This document shows positions 1 to 6,190 of a DNA stretch of 15,886 nucleotides, piece by piece. The notes below the pieces were generated by a model, which saw nothing but the letters and a program-made list of their open reading frames with translations, searched no databases and was not told the DNA's origin. The stretch is from NCBI GenBank assembly GCA_964596405.1, contig CAZQSS010000020.1, forward strand, positions 1 to 15,886, in the 5' to 3' direction. Position 1 is the stretch's first letter. Every line of letters begins with the position of its first letter. The DNA is from CAZQSS01 sp964596405. GTDB taxonomy: Bacteria > Patescibacteriota > Patescibacteriia > Magasanikbacterales > UBA10003. The position numbers and the translations under genes were made by a program.

Positions 1-57
1 ACCGATTTATTATCTACCCGATAGGTTTCGGTAACATTTATTTTTATCTACAACGAT

Positions 58-90
58 ATTCTTGAGAATGTTGGAATGTTGTGATATAAT
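58..90 (+). promoter_or_regulatory. Promoter with embedded operator for the ArsR-like gene
   Basis: A -35 TTGAGA (62-67), a 17-bp spacer and TATAAT (85-90) with an upstream TG (extended -10) form a near-consensus promoter. The -35 lies inside the inverted repeat ATTCT-TG-AGAAT (58-69), followed by a second half-site GGAATGT (73-79) eight bases after AGAATGT (65-71). A repressor bound here would cover the -35 and spacer, which fits autorepression by the winged-helix protein encoded next. The ATG is only 9 nt past the -10, so the mRNA would be leaderless or nearly so. Autoregulation is inference. Confidence 0.72.
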
Positions 91-99
91 GAAAAGTAT

Positions 100-366
100 A
101 TGAAAACCTCAAAACAATTGGAAAGGTATTTTAAGGGCGCGGCAAATCACAGGCGGTTGGATATCTTACGGCTGATTGCCAAAAACGAAGGGATAAGCCT
201 TGAAGGTATTACCGACGCCCTCAGTTGTAATATGAAGACCGTATCTGAACATACTCGGCGGCTCGTACAGGCGGGCTTGCTGAACAAAAATTACCGAGGT
301 CGTGAAGTCGCGCACTCGCTTTCGCCTTATGGCAAACGTTTTATTGACTTCACAAAAACATTCTAA
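100..366 (+). CDS. ArsR-like winged-helix transcriptional regulator
   Basis: This 88-residue protein has the length and pattern of a minimal ArsR/HTH_5 winged-helix repressor. An N-terminal helix (about 7-27, ending in RRLDILRLI) is followed by a helix-turn-helix around 30-58, with the recognition helix near MKTVSEHTRRLVQAGLL, and then a wing (about 60-75, NKNYRGREVAHSLS). No cysteine cluster typical of metal-sensing ArsR is visible; the only Cys is at about 43, so the ligand is unknown. The start is the first ATG after a strong extended -10, with no SD site, which suggests leaderless translation. Copies of the same inverted repeat lie over its own promoter and directly after its stop, between it and the hydrolase, so it probably represses itself and perhaps that gene. 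Confidence 0.8.
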   Translation: MKTSKQLERYFKGAANHRRLDILRLIAKNEGISLEGITDALSCNMKTVSEHTRRLVQAGLLNKNYRGREVAHSLSPYGKRFIDFTKTF

Positions 367-389
367 CATTCTTGAGAATGTGAGAATGT
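366..389 (+). promoter_or_regulatory. Second copy of the operator repeat
   Basis: ACATTCT-TG-AGAATGT (366-381) is a 7-bp perfect inverted repeat, followed by another AGAATGT half-site at 383-389. It matches the site at 58-79 in sequence and in the 8-base half-site period. It begins on the last base of the regulator stop codon and lies about 35 bp upstream of the hydrolase -35. There is no -10 at the right distance here, so it acts as a binding site rather than a promoter. Regulation of the hydrolase is inferred. Confidence 0.6.
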
Positions 390-423
390 AGTAAGGGGGG
401 TAAGGGGTTTTTGGCGGGCGGCA

Positions 424-452
424 TTGAATTTTAAGCTAAGATTTGTTATGAT
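424..452 (+). promoter_or_regulatory. Promoter of the alpha/beta hydrolase gene
   Basis: TTGAAT (424-429), a 17-bp spacer and TATGAT (447-452) with TG one base upstream (extended -10). The start codon at 459 is 6 nt after the -10, about where transcription should begin, so the mRNA is predicted to be leaderless. Confidence 0.65.
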
Positions 453-458
453 AAGCTT

Positions 459-1337
459 ATGAAATATCCAATTGTGCAAGTTAAAACGAAAGATGACTTA
501 TGGCTTTATGGTCTGTTTTTAGAAGCACCAAAAAGTGAGACGGTTCTTATTAATGTTCACGGCACCGCCAGTAATTTTTATGAAGAATATTTTATTGAAG
601 TTTTGTCGGAAAAATTAATCGAAAAAGGGGCGTCATTGCTTTCAAGCAATAATCGGGGAGCGTCTGTGTATGATCCATATCAAAAAAGCGGCGCGGCCGT
701 TGAAAAATTTGAAGATTGCGTAAAAGATATTGATTCGTGGATTGAATTTGTGATGCGCCGAGGATATAAAAATGTTGTTTTGTCTGGCCACAGTCTTGGA
801 ACAGAAAAAGTTGTTTACTATCTGGGGCATGGAAAGTATAAAGACAAAGTATCCGCGATTATACTGTTGGCTCCGGCCGATTCTTTCGGCTCGCATCGTT
901 TGTATGAAGGAAAGCCAAATGTTAAAACAGCGCACAGAGTGGATGTTTTGCTTGAAGAAGCGGAAAGACTAATAAGAGAAGGACAAAAGGATAAGTTTTT
1001 GCCGAGAGACGCGTATGGGAGTCATGAGGGAATAATGCCGAAAAGCGCCGAATCTTTTGTAAATTTTCTTGGGGAAAATTCAAAATTAACGGAAGCGCTG
1101 TCTTTTCATAGAAAGAAATTAGAGATATATGGGCAAATAAGTGTTCCAATACTTGCCGTAATTGGCGATGGGGAAGAATATACCGCGATACCGACAAAAG
1201 AGGCGCTGGAATTATTAAAAAGCGAAAACAAAAACACCGAAACTCATTTATTTAAAAATTGTGATCATGACTTTCAAGGAAAAGAAATAAAATTATCAGA
1301 AGTTGTTATTAATTTTTTAGCCAAACTAAGTCTATAA
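459..1337 (+). CDS. Alpha/beta hydrolase, possibly DUF1749-like
   Basis: This 292-residue protein shows the alpha/beta hydrolase fold signatures: an oxyanion HG (34-35, in INVHGTAS), the nucleophile elbow GHSLG with Ser112, an acid candidate Asp237 in VIGDGEEY, and a late His270 in CDHDF. Length and the LSGHSLGTEKVVYYL segment resemble DUF1749-type serine hydrolases, but the substrate cannot be told from sequence. There is no signal peptide or membrane segment, so it is probably cytoplasmic. It has its own promoter and no SD site. It follows the ArsR-like regulator and a copy of its operator, suggesting inducible control, perhaps by a compound the enzyme processes. The fold is clear; the physiological role is unknown. 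Confidence 0.8.
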   Translation: MKYPIVQVKTKDDLWLYGLFLEAPKSETVLINVHGTASNFYEEYFIEVLSEKLIEKGASLLSSNNRGASVYDPYQKSGAAVEKFEDCVKDIDSWIEFVMRRGYKNVVLSGHSLGTEKVVYYLGHGKYKDKVSAIILLAPADSFGSHRLYEGKPNVKTAHRVDVLLEEAERLIREGQKDKFLPRDAYGSHEGIMPKSAESFVNFLGENSKLTEALSFHRKKLEIYGQISVPILAVIGDGEEYTAIPTKEALELLKSENKNTETHLFKNCDHDFQGKEIKLSEVVINFLAKLSL

Positions 1338-1363
1338 GAATTTGTTAATTTCATACTTTATAT

Positions 1364-2311
1364 ATGGAAAGAGAGAGTAAATTTTTTAATGAAACATCAA
1401 GAGAGTCTGAGCCGAAGATTCATTTTCGTATACTTTACGGGCCCCATAATTCCCCCGAAGATCTTAAAGCTTTGGAAGAAGAATTATCTCGTGCCGATAT
1501 TTATTTTCCCGAAAATGCGGGGTGGAATATTGAAACTGAGCGGGCTTATCAAGCATATGCAACGGGTAAATATGAAGTTCCAGGTAACCTTGAGCCGGCA
1601 TTGAAATTTGAACTGGAGACACTAAGTAGATTAGGCAAGGCGGGCAGGGAGGTGGTGGTGGGGCTTGTTGATTTGCCTGAAGGCCATTCTCTTCTTAAAC
1701 GCCCAGAATCAAGCGAAAAGGCACTTTTGAAATTTGAGACTGGCAATTTTGTGAAAGCGATTCAAGAAATTAAACGGATAGCGGAAAACAATGCGCGACT
1801 TAATAAACAACGAGAAGACTATATTCAAGCGCAAATTCAATCGAAGATTCAGAGTATTTTGGAGGCGCATCCTTTATTAAAAGAGAAAACAAAAAAGGAA
1901 GGCAAGTTAAATGTCCTTCTAAGTTTAGGAACAGTACACACGAGAATTTCGCATAATTTGAAAAAAGAAGGTAAAGACGTTGAGCGGAGGTTCAATCAAT
2001 TACCATATGAGTTCGGCTCTTTTCATGAGTTAGCAAGAAGATATCTTTTTGGAAAAGAAGTTAACGATGAACTCGCGGCAAGAGCGCTTCTTTTTTCAGA
2101 GTTACTACCCGATGTTGCTTTCTCCGATGACACTACGAAAATATACAGAGTTGCAAACAAGATTACTTCTCGTTTCAAGCTAAGTGATATAAAGAAAATT
2201 TCTTCAAAAATCAAGTCCGGTATTTCAGTCGTAAAGGCAGTTGAAGGTTTTGGCGCACACATTCCTCGATCGGAGAAGGAGATGAACGAATTTCTTGGAG
2301 AAAAAAAGTAA
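1364..2311 (+). CDS. Protein of unknown function, 315 residues
   Basis: I do not recognise this protein with confidence. It is soluble, charged and has no signal peptide. The segment IHFRILYGPHNSPEDLKALE (about 19-38) followed by ADIYFPENAGW, and a later LLSLGTVHTRISHNL (about 185-199), loosely recall the paired GTxH and acidic motifs of TraB/PrgY/EreA-like enzymes, but the match is too weak for a call. The middle (about 130-175) is helical and rich in Lys, Glu and Gln, probably coiled coil. The start is the first ATG after the hydrolase stop (26-nt gap), without an SD site. Codon use matches its neighbours. It may be co-transcribed with the hydrolase, since no clear separate promoter or terminator is seen. 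Confidence 0.6.
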   Translation: MERESKFFNETSRESEPKIHFRILYGPHNSPEDLKALEEELSRADIYFPENAGWNIETERAYQAYATGKYEVPGNLEPALKFELETLSRLGKAGREVVVGLVDLPEGHSLLKRPESSEKALLKFETGNFVKAIQEIKRIAENNARLNKQREDYIQAQIQSKIQSILEAHPLLKEKTKKEGKLNVLLSLGTVHTRISHNLKKEGKDVERRFNQLPYEFGSFHELARRYLFGKEVNDELAARALLFSELLPDVAFSDDTTKIYRVANKITSRFKLSDIKKISSKIKSGISVVKAVEGFGAHIPRSEKEMNEFLGEKK

Positions 2312-2328
2312 CCGTTCTCTGAGTAAGG

Positions 2329-2356
2329 TTGAATAAAAGGCGATATTTATTATTTT
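2329..2356 (+). promoter_or_regulatory. Possible promoter of the 2363 gene
   Basis: TTGAAT (2329-2334), a 16-bp spacer and TATTTT (2351-2356), with the ATG 6 nt downstream. The -10 is weak; the leaderless-type spacing is the main support. Confidence 0.35.
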
Positions 2357-2362
2357 GTAACT

Positions 2363-2677
2363 ATGAAAGATTCAAAATTAATTTTGTCCGGATTTTTGCA
2401 AGCGGTGGGCGTGGCGGCTTACGTTACGATTATAGCCACGATTATGCAAAATGGCGAAAAAATCTTCGGTCAGATGAAAAATTTTCTTGGGCCGGTGGCA
2501 TTTTTGCTGTTGTTTGTTTTGTCTGCCGCCATCACCGGCACCCTGACCCTGGGCCGAGCGATTCTTTGGTATCTTGACGGCCGCAAAACCGAAGCCGTAA
2601 AATTGTTTCTTTTTACTCTCGGCGGGCTTTTTATAATGACCTTGGTTACTTTTATTGCCATGGTTAGTTTGAGATAA
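2363..2677 (+). CDS. Small integral membrane protein, three predicted TM segments
   Basis: This 104-residue protein has three hydrophobic stretches: about 7-28 (LILSGFLQAVGVAAYVTIIATI), 43-68 (PVAFLLLFVLSAAITGTLTLG region) and 80-102 (LFLFTLGGLFIMTLVTFIAMV). The linker between TM2 and TM3 is basic and polar (WYLDGRKTEAVK). No enzyme motif is visible and I do not recognise the family. The frame is favoured over the overlapping 2329-2577 frame by its clean TM pattern and codon composition. It is followed 23 nt later by the 2701 gene, with which it may be co-transcribed. No SD site precedes the ATG. Confidence 0.65.
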   Translation: MKDSKLILSGFLQAVGVAAYVTIIATIMQNGEKIFGQMKNFLGPVAFLLLFVLSAAITGTLTLGRAILWYLDGRKTEAVKLFLFTLGGLFIMTLVTFIAMVSLR

Positions 2678-2700
2678 ACCATTTTAAATTAAATATTTAT

Positions 2701-3057
2701 ATGGACAAAGAAAAATTCCCAATTGAAACCAGAAATAATTTTAAAAATACAATATCCGAGGCTATGAAGAGCAGGAATTTGGATAGTCTTATAAACCTGT
2801 TAGAAGAAGTTAATGAATTATTGACCGACCAACCTAAAGACGAATTTGAGTTTGACGCCGGATTTGAACGATTGAAGCAAGATTTGGAGGAGTTTTTTAA
2901 AAAAACAAAACATGGCCAAGACGCCGAAGTGATAGTTTATCTTGGTGATGGAGGTTATTCCAGGCTGATTTTGAACGTTGTTGACGGCAGGGCAGGAGCC
3001 TCTCTTAGTCCGGTTTCCACGGGCGAGGTCAAAGAAAAATGGGCGAAGATTGAGTAG
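2701..3057 (+). CDS. Hypothetical soluble protein, 118 residues
   Basis: An acidic, helix-rich protein. Residues 1-70 carry heptad-like Leu/Ile spacing (SLINLLEEVNELL, RLKQDLEEFFKK). The C-terminal third (AEVIVYLGDGGYSRLILNVV) looks like a short beta unit. There is no signal peptide or known motif, and I cannot assign a function. It has no SD site and is closed by a clear terminator 3 nt after its stop, so it is the last gene of this transcription unit. Confidence 0.55.
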   Translation: MDKEKFPIETRNNFKNTISEAMKSRNLDSLINLLEEVNELLTDQPKDEFEFDAGFERLKQDLEEFFKKTKHGQDAEVIVYLGDGGYSRLILNVVDGRAGASLSPVSTGEVKEKWAKIE

Positions 3058-3060
3058 ATA

Positions 3061-3089
3061 AAAATCCCTCTGAGTTCCGGAGGGATTTT
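3061..3089 (+). terminator. Intrinsic terminator after the 2701 gene
   Basis: A 10-bp perfect stem, AAAATCCCTC (3061-3070) with GAGGGATTTT (3080-3089), and a 9-nt loop. The A-rich 5' and T-rich 3' sides make it potentially bidirectional. The next promoter begins 4 nt later. Confidence 0.8.
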
Positions 3090-3092
3090 GTA

Positions 3093-3121
3093 TTGCTGGG
3101 TTTGCTGCGATTTGATATAAT
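3093..3121 (+). promoter_or_regulatory. Promoter of hsp20, upstream of the leader element
   Basis: TTGCTG (3093-3098), a 17-bp spacer, and extended -10 TG-A-TATAAT (TATAAT 3116-3121). Transcription should start near 3128, about 20 nt before the inverted-repeat element and about 150 nt before the hsp20 ATG, so the element lies wholly inside the 5' UTR. Confidence 0.65.
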
Positions 3122-3147
3122 GATACAATGGATTAGATGGGTTTATG

Positions 3148-3277
3148 CCCCGTTAGAAGTTCTTGAGTAAAAAATTTTTATGAAAATTTTTTACTGTTGA
3201 ACAGAAACGGGGAGTAGTATAAAGAAACAAAGTTTTAAGAGATTTGTCAATTTATTTAAGATAAACTTCTAACGGGG
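3148..3277 (+). promoter_or_regulatory. Structured 5' leader / inverted-repeat element, copy 1
   Basis: A 130-nt element bounded by perfect 14-bp inverted repeats: CCCCGTTAGAAGTT (3148-3161) and its complement (3264-3277). TATG flanks both ends (3144-3147 and 3278-3281); the second TATG contains the hsp20 start codon. Inside are a 12-bp A/T hairpin (3167-3178 with 3183-3194, loop TATG) and AACGGGG (3206-3212), which can pair with the first seven bases of the 5' arm as an alternative to the 3' arm. The first TATG opens a mini-ORF, ATG-CCC-CGT-TAG. A second copy lies at 8432-8557 on the other strand, also just before a start codon. Riboswitch-like action is inference; a MITE origin is the alternative. 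Confidence 0.7.
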
Positions 3278-3278
3278 T

Positions 3279-3722
3279 ATGTCAGACAAAGCTGTGCCGG
3301 TGGCGGGAAAAGGCGATTTTTTCTCCACTTTGGTGCAAAAATTAAACTCTTCCGCTTCTAAAGTTGAAGATTTAAGCTCGCTGGACGCCAGTGAGGGTCA
3401 GTTGGCGGTGGATGTGGCTCAAACCGAAGATAAATTGGTGATTGTGGCCACCATTGCCGGCGCCAAGCCGGAAGACGTAACCGTTAATATCAATAACGAT
3501 GTCTTAACTATTCGGGGCAAACGCGAGTCGGATGTGGAAATTAAAAAAGATGATTATTTTTATCGCGAATGTTATTGGGGTAAGTTTTCCCGCACGATTG
3601 TTTTGCCGGTGGATGTTTTAACCGACGAGGCGCGGGCGACTTTTAAAAATGGCCTGCTCACCATTGTTATCCCCAAAGAATCCGGCAAAAAAGACGTGCC
3701 CATTAGAGTAATTGAAGAATAA
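3279..3722 (+). CDS. Small heat shock protein, Hsp20/alpha-crystallin family
   Basis: This 147-residue protein is an ATP-independent holdase that would bind unfolding proteins in the cytoplasm as an oligomer. The alpha-crystallin domain spans about 41-133: VDVAQTEDKLVIVATIAGAK at the start, then DVTVNINNDVLTIRGKR and the hallmark A120-xxx-N124-G-x-L127 followed by IVIPK. The C-terminal IRV (142-144) fits the I-x-I/V anchor that docks into neighbouring subunits. The N-terminal arm of about 40 residues is variable, as usual. The ATG follows the 3' arm of the leader element by one base with no SD site, so access to the start codon probably depends on that structure. No CIRCE box is seen. Confidence 0.95.
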   Translation: MSDKAVPVAGKGDFFSTLVQKLNSSASKVEDLSSLDASEGQLAVDVAQTEDKLVIVATIAGAKPEDVTVNINNDVLTIRGKRESDVEIKKDDYFYRECYWGKFSRTIVLPVDVLTDEARATFKNGLLTIVIPKESGKKDVPIRVIEE

Positions 3723-3733
3723 TTCACAATAGT

Positions 3734-3802
3734 CTACAAATTACAAATGGATACAAATATACGAATTGTATATGTATATTTGTAAAAATGTGTAATTCGT
3801 AG
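3734..3802. repeat. A/T-rich imperfect palindrome before the DUF3006-like gene
   Basis: Outer arms CTACAAATTAC (3734-3744) and GTAATTCGTAG (3792-3802) match in 10 of 11 positions. Inner arms TACAAATATAC (3752-3762) and GTATATTTGTA (3774-3784) are perfect. It lies between hsp20 and the next gene, could fold as a long hairpin in RNA, and resembles the A/T palindromes seen elsewhere in this window. There is no U-tract, so it is not a convincing terminator. Confidence 0.65.
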
Positions 3803-3819
3803 CCCCATTTACACCAAAT

Positions 3820-4035
3820 ATGTTAGAAGCCATTGTTGACCGTTTGGAAGAAGACAAGGCGGTCTTAAAAATCGCCCGTCAGAGTCTGGTCGTGCCGCTG
3901 GAGAGCTTGCCCGATGAAACGGGCGAGGGGACAGTCCTGTATCTTTCTTTTAGCGCCGAGCCGGCCGCGACCGAAGACAAAAACGCTTTAGCCAAAGCGG
4001 TGTTAAACGAAATTTTAAAGAAAAATGATCCGTAA
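3820..4035 (+). CDS. DUF3006-like small protein
   Basis: This 71-residue protein begins MLEAIVDRLEEDKAVLKI and continues with SLVVPLESLPDETGEGTVLYLSF. That is the layout of DUF3006 proteins: a short beta-rich domain of the form IVDR.E.D.AV followed by P...LP....G..L. The C-terminal 20 residues are a charged helix. The function of the family is not established. Its last 11 bases overlap the start of the VanW-domain gene (ATG at 4025), implying translational coupling, so the two products are probably made together. No SD site is seen before its ATG, and the palindrome at 3734-3802 lies just upstream. Confidence 0.6.
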   Translation: MLEAIVDRLEEDKAVLKIARQSLVVPLESLPDETGEGTVLYLSFSAEPAATEDKNALAKAVLNEILKKNDP

Positions 4036-5920
4036 TTTTTTAATCAGAACTTTTTGCGGAGAAGCTAAAAGACATCTTTGGCTGGTTTCGGGTGTCTTTT
4101 TTTTATTTATCGTAATCCTCTCCGGTTTTGTCGCTTACTTGGTTAAGCTGCCCCCCCAAACCGTGGCTTATGGCGCGAGCATCGGCCCTTTTGACGTGGG
4201 CGGCATGAGTTATGATGAGGCGCGTCAACTGATCTCCAGCCAGACGAACGCCATGGAAAATCGCGGCATTGATTTTATTTATAAAAACATCAATTTTAAT
4301 ATCAGTTCCGTGTATAATTCATTGGCTAACGCGGAGCTTTCGGTAACTGTTTATGATTATGACGCGGAAGGGAGCCTGAGCGCCGCTTTTGCTTTGGGTC
4401 ACAGCGGCCCTGGCTGGCAAATATTCGCGGAAAGATTGCGATTGCGTCTTTTTGGTCAAAAAGTTTCGCTCGTTCATTTGTTTAGGGAAAGTCAGGTGCT
4501 CAGTCTTTTGCAAGAGAATTTTTCTAAATGGGAAAGCCCCGTCACCGACGCCGGTTATATTTTATCCGGTGAAGGCCGCCCCGAAGTCAAAATTATTAAC
4601 GAATCAAGCGGAAAGATTTTTAATTACGAGTTGGCGACCGCCGAATTCATGCAACGTTTGAATAATTTAGACCCGTCGGATGTCAGGATGAAACTAAATC
4701 AAACCGAACCGACTATAAAAAAGGCGGTGGCCGAATCTTTAAAACCGGCTTTTGAGCGATTTTTGGCCAAAGGGCCGCTAAGTTTTGTTTTATCCGCCCC
4801 GGACGGAAAAGATAAAAAATTCGTGGCGCCGCCGCTGGAATGGGGTAACTGGATAAAGATTGAGAAACGCGGCAGTGAAGCCGCTTTGGCAATGAATAAA
4901 AGCTTGGTGGCGGAATATTTTAAGGAAAAAATCGCGCCTTTGGCCGAGACGCCTGTTCAAGAGGCGCGTTTGAATATCAAAGACGGCAAGGCGGTGGAGT
5001 TTATCCCCAGCCAATCGGGTGAGATTATTGATTGGGAAAAGATGTGGCCCGCCATAGAAAACCTGGTTTTGACAGATAACGGATTGACTGAAACAGCGCT
5101 AGTCAGACAGACCGTTCAACCTCAAACCAGCGTGGCTTCAACCAACGATTTGGGCATCAAAGAAATTATCGGTTTGGGGCGCACCACTTTTGCCGGCAGT
5201 CCGGCCAACCGTCGTCACAATATCGCTTTAGGAGCCAAGACTTTGAACGGAATTTTAATCGCGCCGGGCGAAAAGTTTTCTTTGCTCAAGGCTTTAGGTC
5301 CGGTGGACGGTGAGCATGGATATCTGCCGGAGTTGGTGATTAAAAAAGATAAAACCGTGCCCGAATTCGGCGGCGGCCTTTGCCAGATTGCCACCACTAT
5401 TTTTCGCGCCGCCCTCGCCTCCGGTCTGCGGATTTTAGAAAGACAGAGTCATTCATATCGCGTGCCGTATTATGAGCCGGCCGGTGTGGATGCCACCATC
5501 TACGACCCCAGTCCGGATTTTAGATTTTTAAATGATACCGATCGCTACATTTTGATTCAGTCCAGAGTAGAAGGTAATTTTGTGACTTTTGAATTTTGGG
5601 GCGCTAAAGATGGCCGGGTAGTTGATCAGGCTAAACCCACTATTTATAATGTCAAACCGCCGCCGCCGCCGCAACTCATAGAAACTTTGGATTTACCGGT
5701 GGGCAAAAAGAAATGCACGGAAAAAGCGCACGCCGGCGCCGACGCGGTATTTATTTATACCGTCACTTATGCCGATGGCGCGGTCAAGAAGCAGGAATTT
5801 AGGAGTCACTATAAACCCTGGGGCGAAGTTTGTCTGATTGGCGTGGAAAAATTAAGCGCGCCGCCGACACTGGAGGGTGGAGATATTTCCGCTTCGTCAA
5901 CTGTCCAAAAAAGTCCATAA
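4025..5920 (+). CDS. Membrane-anchored VanW-family protein with YoaR-like domains
   Basis: This 631-residue cell-envelope protein has a basic N-terminus, one TM segment (about 18-41) and a long extracytoplasmic part. Residues about 45-370 hold putative peptidoglycan-binding_4/YoaR-like repeats: GPFDVGGMSYDEARQLI near 54-70, and two segments with the usual INESSGKIFNYELA and IPSQSGEIIDWEKM pattern. The VanW domain lies at about 376-525, with TTFAGSPANRRHNIALGA, APGEKFSLLKALGP and the hallmark GGGLCQIATTIFRAAL containing one Cys. After a short PPPPP linker comes a G5-like segment (about 545-615) with two Cys. VanW proteins occur in envelope and vancomycin-resistance loci; their chemistry is unclear. 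The start overlaps the preceding gene by 11 bp. Confidence 0.9.
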   Translation: MIRNFLIRTFCGEAKRHLWLVSGVFFLFIVILSGFVAYLVKLPPQTVAYGASIGPFDVGGMSYDEARQLISSQTNAMENRGIDFIYKNINFNISSVYNSLANAELSVTVYDYDAEGSLSAAFALGHSGPGWQIFAERLRLRLFGQKVSLVHLFRESQVLSLLQENFSKWESPVTDAGYILSGEGRPEVKIINESSGKIFNYELATAEFMQRLNNLDPSDVRMKLNQTEPTIKKAVAESLKPAFERFLAKGPLSFVLSAPDGKDKKFVAPPLEWGNWIKIEKRGSEAALAMNKSLVAEYFKEKIAPLAETPVQEARLNIKDGKAVEFIPSQSGEIIDWEKMWPAIENLVLTDNGLTETALVRQTVQPQTSVASTNDLGIKEIIGLGRTTFAGSPANRRHNIALGAKTLNGILIAPGEKFSLLKALGPVDGEHGYLPELVIKKDKTVPEFGGGLCQIATTIFRAALASGLRILERQSHSYRVPYYEPAGVDATIYDPSPDFRFLNDTDRYILIQSRVEGNFVTFEFWGAKDGRVVDQAKPTIYNVKPPPPPQLIETLDLPVGKKKCTEKAHAGADAVFIYTVTYADGAVKKQEFRSHYKPWGEVCLIGVEKLSAPPTLEGGDISASSTVQKSP

Positions 5921-5926
5921 AAAAGC

Positions 5927-5961
5927 GAAAACCCCTCCGACGTCACGTCGGAGGGGTTTTC
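5927..5961 (+). terminator. Intrinsic terminator after the VanW-family gene
   Basis: Arms GAAAACCCCTCCGACGT (5927-5943) and ACGTCGGAGGGGTTTTC (5945-5961) are perfect complements around one central base, giving a very GC-rich hairpin with flanking A- and T-tracts. It begins 6 nt after the stop codon and can work in both directions. Confidence 0.88.
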
Positions 5962-5962
5962 T

Positions 5963-6089
5963 AAAAAAGTCTTTTTAAAGTAGGTGCTCAAGAAGATTGG
6001 TCAGAGGAGAAGTCGAGTCCGAAGACCAGAACTTTCCTCCGATCAACCCCCATGCTTGTCGTGAGCACCTACTTTTGGGGGACTTTTTT
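5963..6089. ncRNA. Candidate structured RNA or very large terminator hairpin
   Basis: Nested perfect pairings close this 127-nt stretch: AAAAAAGTC (5963-5971) with GACTTTTTT (6081-6089), and AAAGTAGGTGCTCA (5977-5990) with its complement at 6062-6075. Between them TTTT and GGGG (5972-5975, 6077-6080) can form G-U pairs if the + strand is read. The interior can fold further: GATTGGTC (5995-6002) with GATCAACC (6041-6048), GAGG with CCTC, and an apical GTC-CGAA-GAC, which on the - strand reads C(UUCG)G. A T-tract follows on both strands. No promoter was found on either side. It does not match SRP RNA, tmRNA, 6S or tRNA by eye. Confidence 0.45.
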
Positions 6090-6145
6090 TATAAAGATCT
6101 TTTTCTTAACAGAATTCTAATTATTTTAAAATTCTTTTAAGAAAG

Positions 6146-6173
6146 CTGGTCACACGTTGGTGTGGGACCAGCG
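6146..6173 (-). terminator. Probable terminator of the small membrane protein gene
   Basis: Stem GCTGGT/ACCAGC plus CACAC/GTGTG with a GTTG loop and a 2-nt bulge. On the - strand it is followed by a T-rich stretch (TTTCTT) and lies 18 nt after the 6191 stop codon. Confidence 0.6.
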
Positions 6174-6190
6174 GGGGTTGGTGAAGACGT

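Noticed and set aside
2329..2577. Alternative + frame overlapping the small membrane protein gene
   Set aside because: It has an Arg/His/Cys-rich, non-protein-like composition, and the 2363-2677 frame shows three clean TM segments.
3148..3277. CIRCE/HrcA operator upstream of hsp20
   Set aside because: The inverted arms (CCCCGTTAGAAGT) do not match TTAGCACTC-N9-GAGTGCTAA, and they are about 100 nt apart rather than 9.
3148..3277. Invertible promoter (phase-variable switch) between the inverted repeats
   Set aside because: The promoters lie outside the element in both copies, both copies are in the same orientation to their gene, and no recombinase gene is nearby.
5963..6089. SRP RNA, 6S RNA or tmRNA
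   Set aside because: It lacks the GGAA apical loop with the AGCAG bulge of SRP RNA, the long central bubble of 6S, and the tRNA-like ends of tmRNA.
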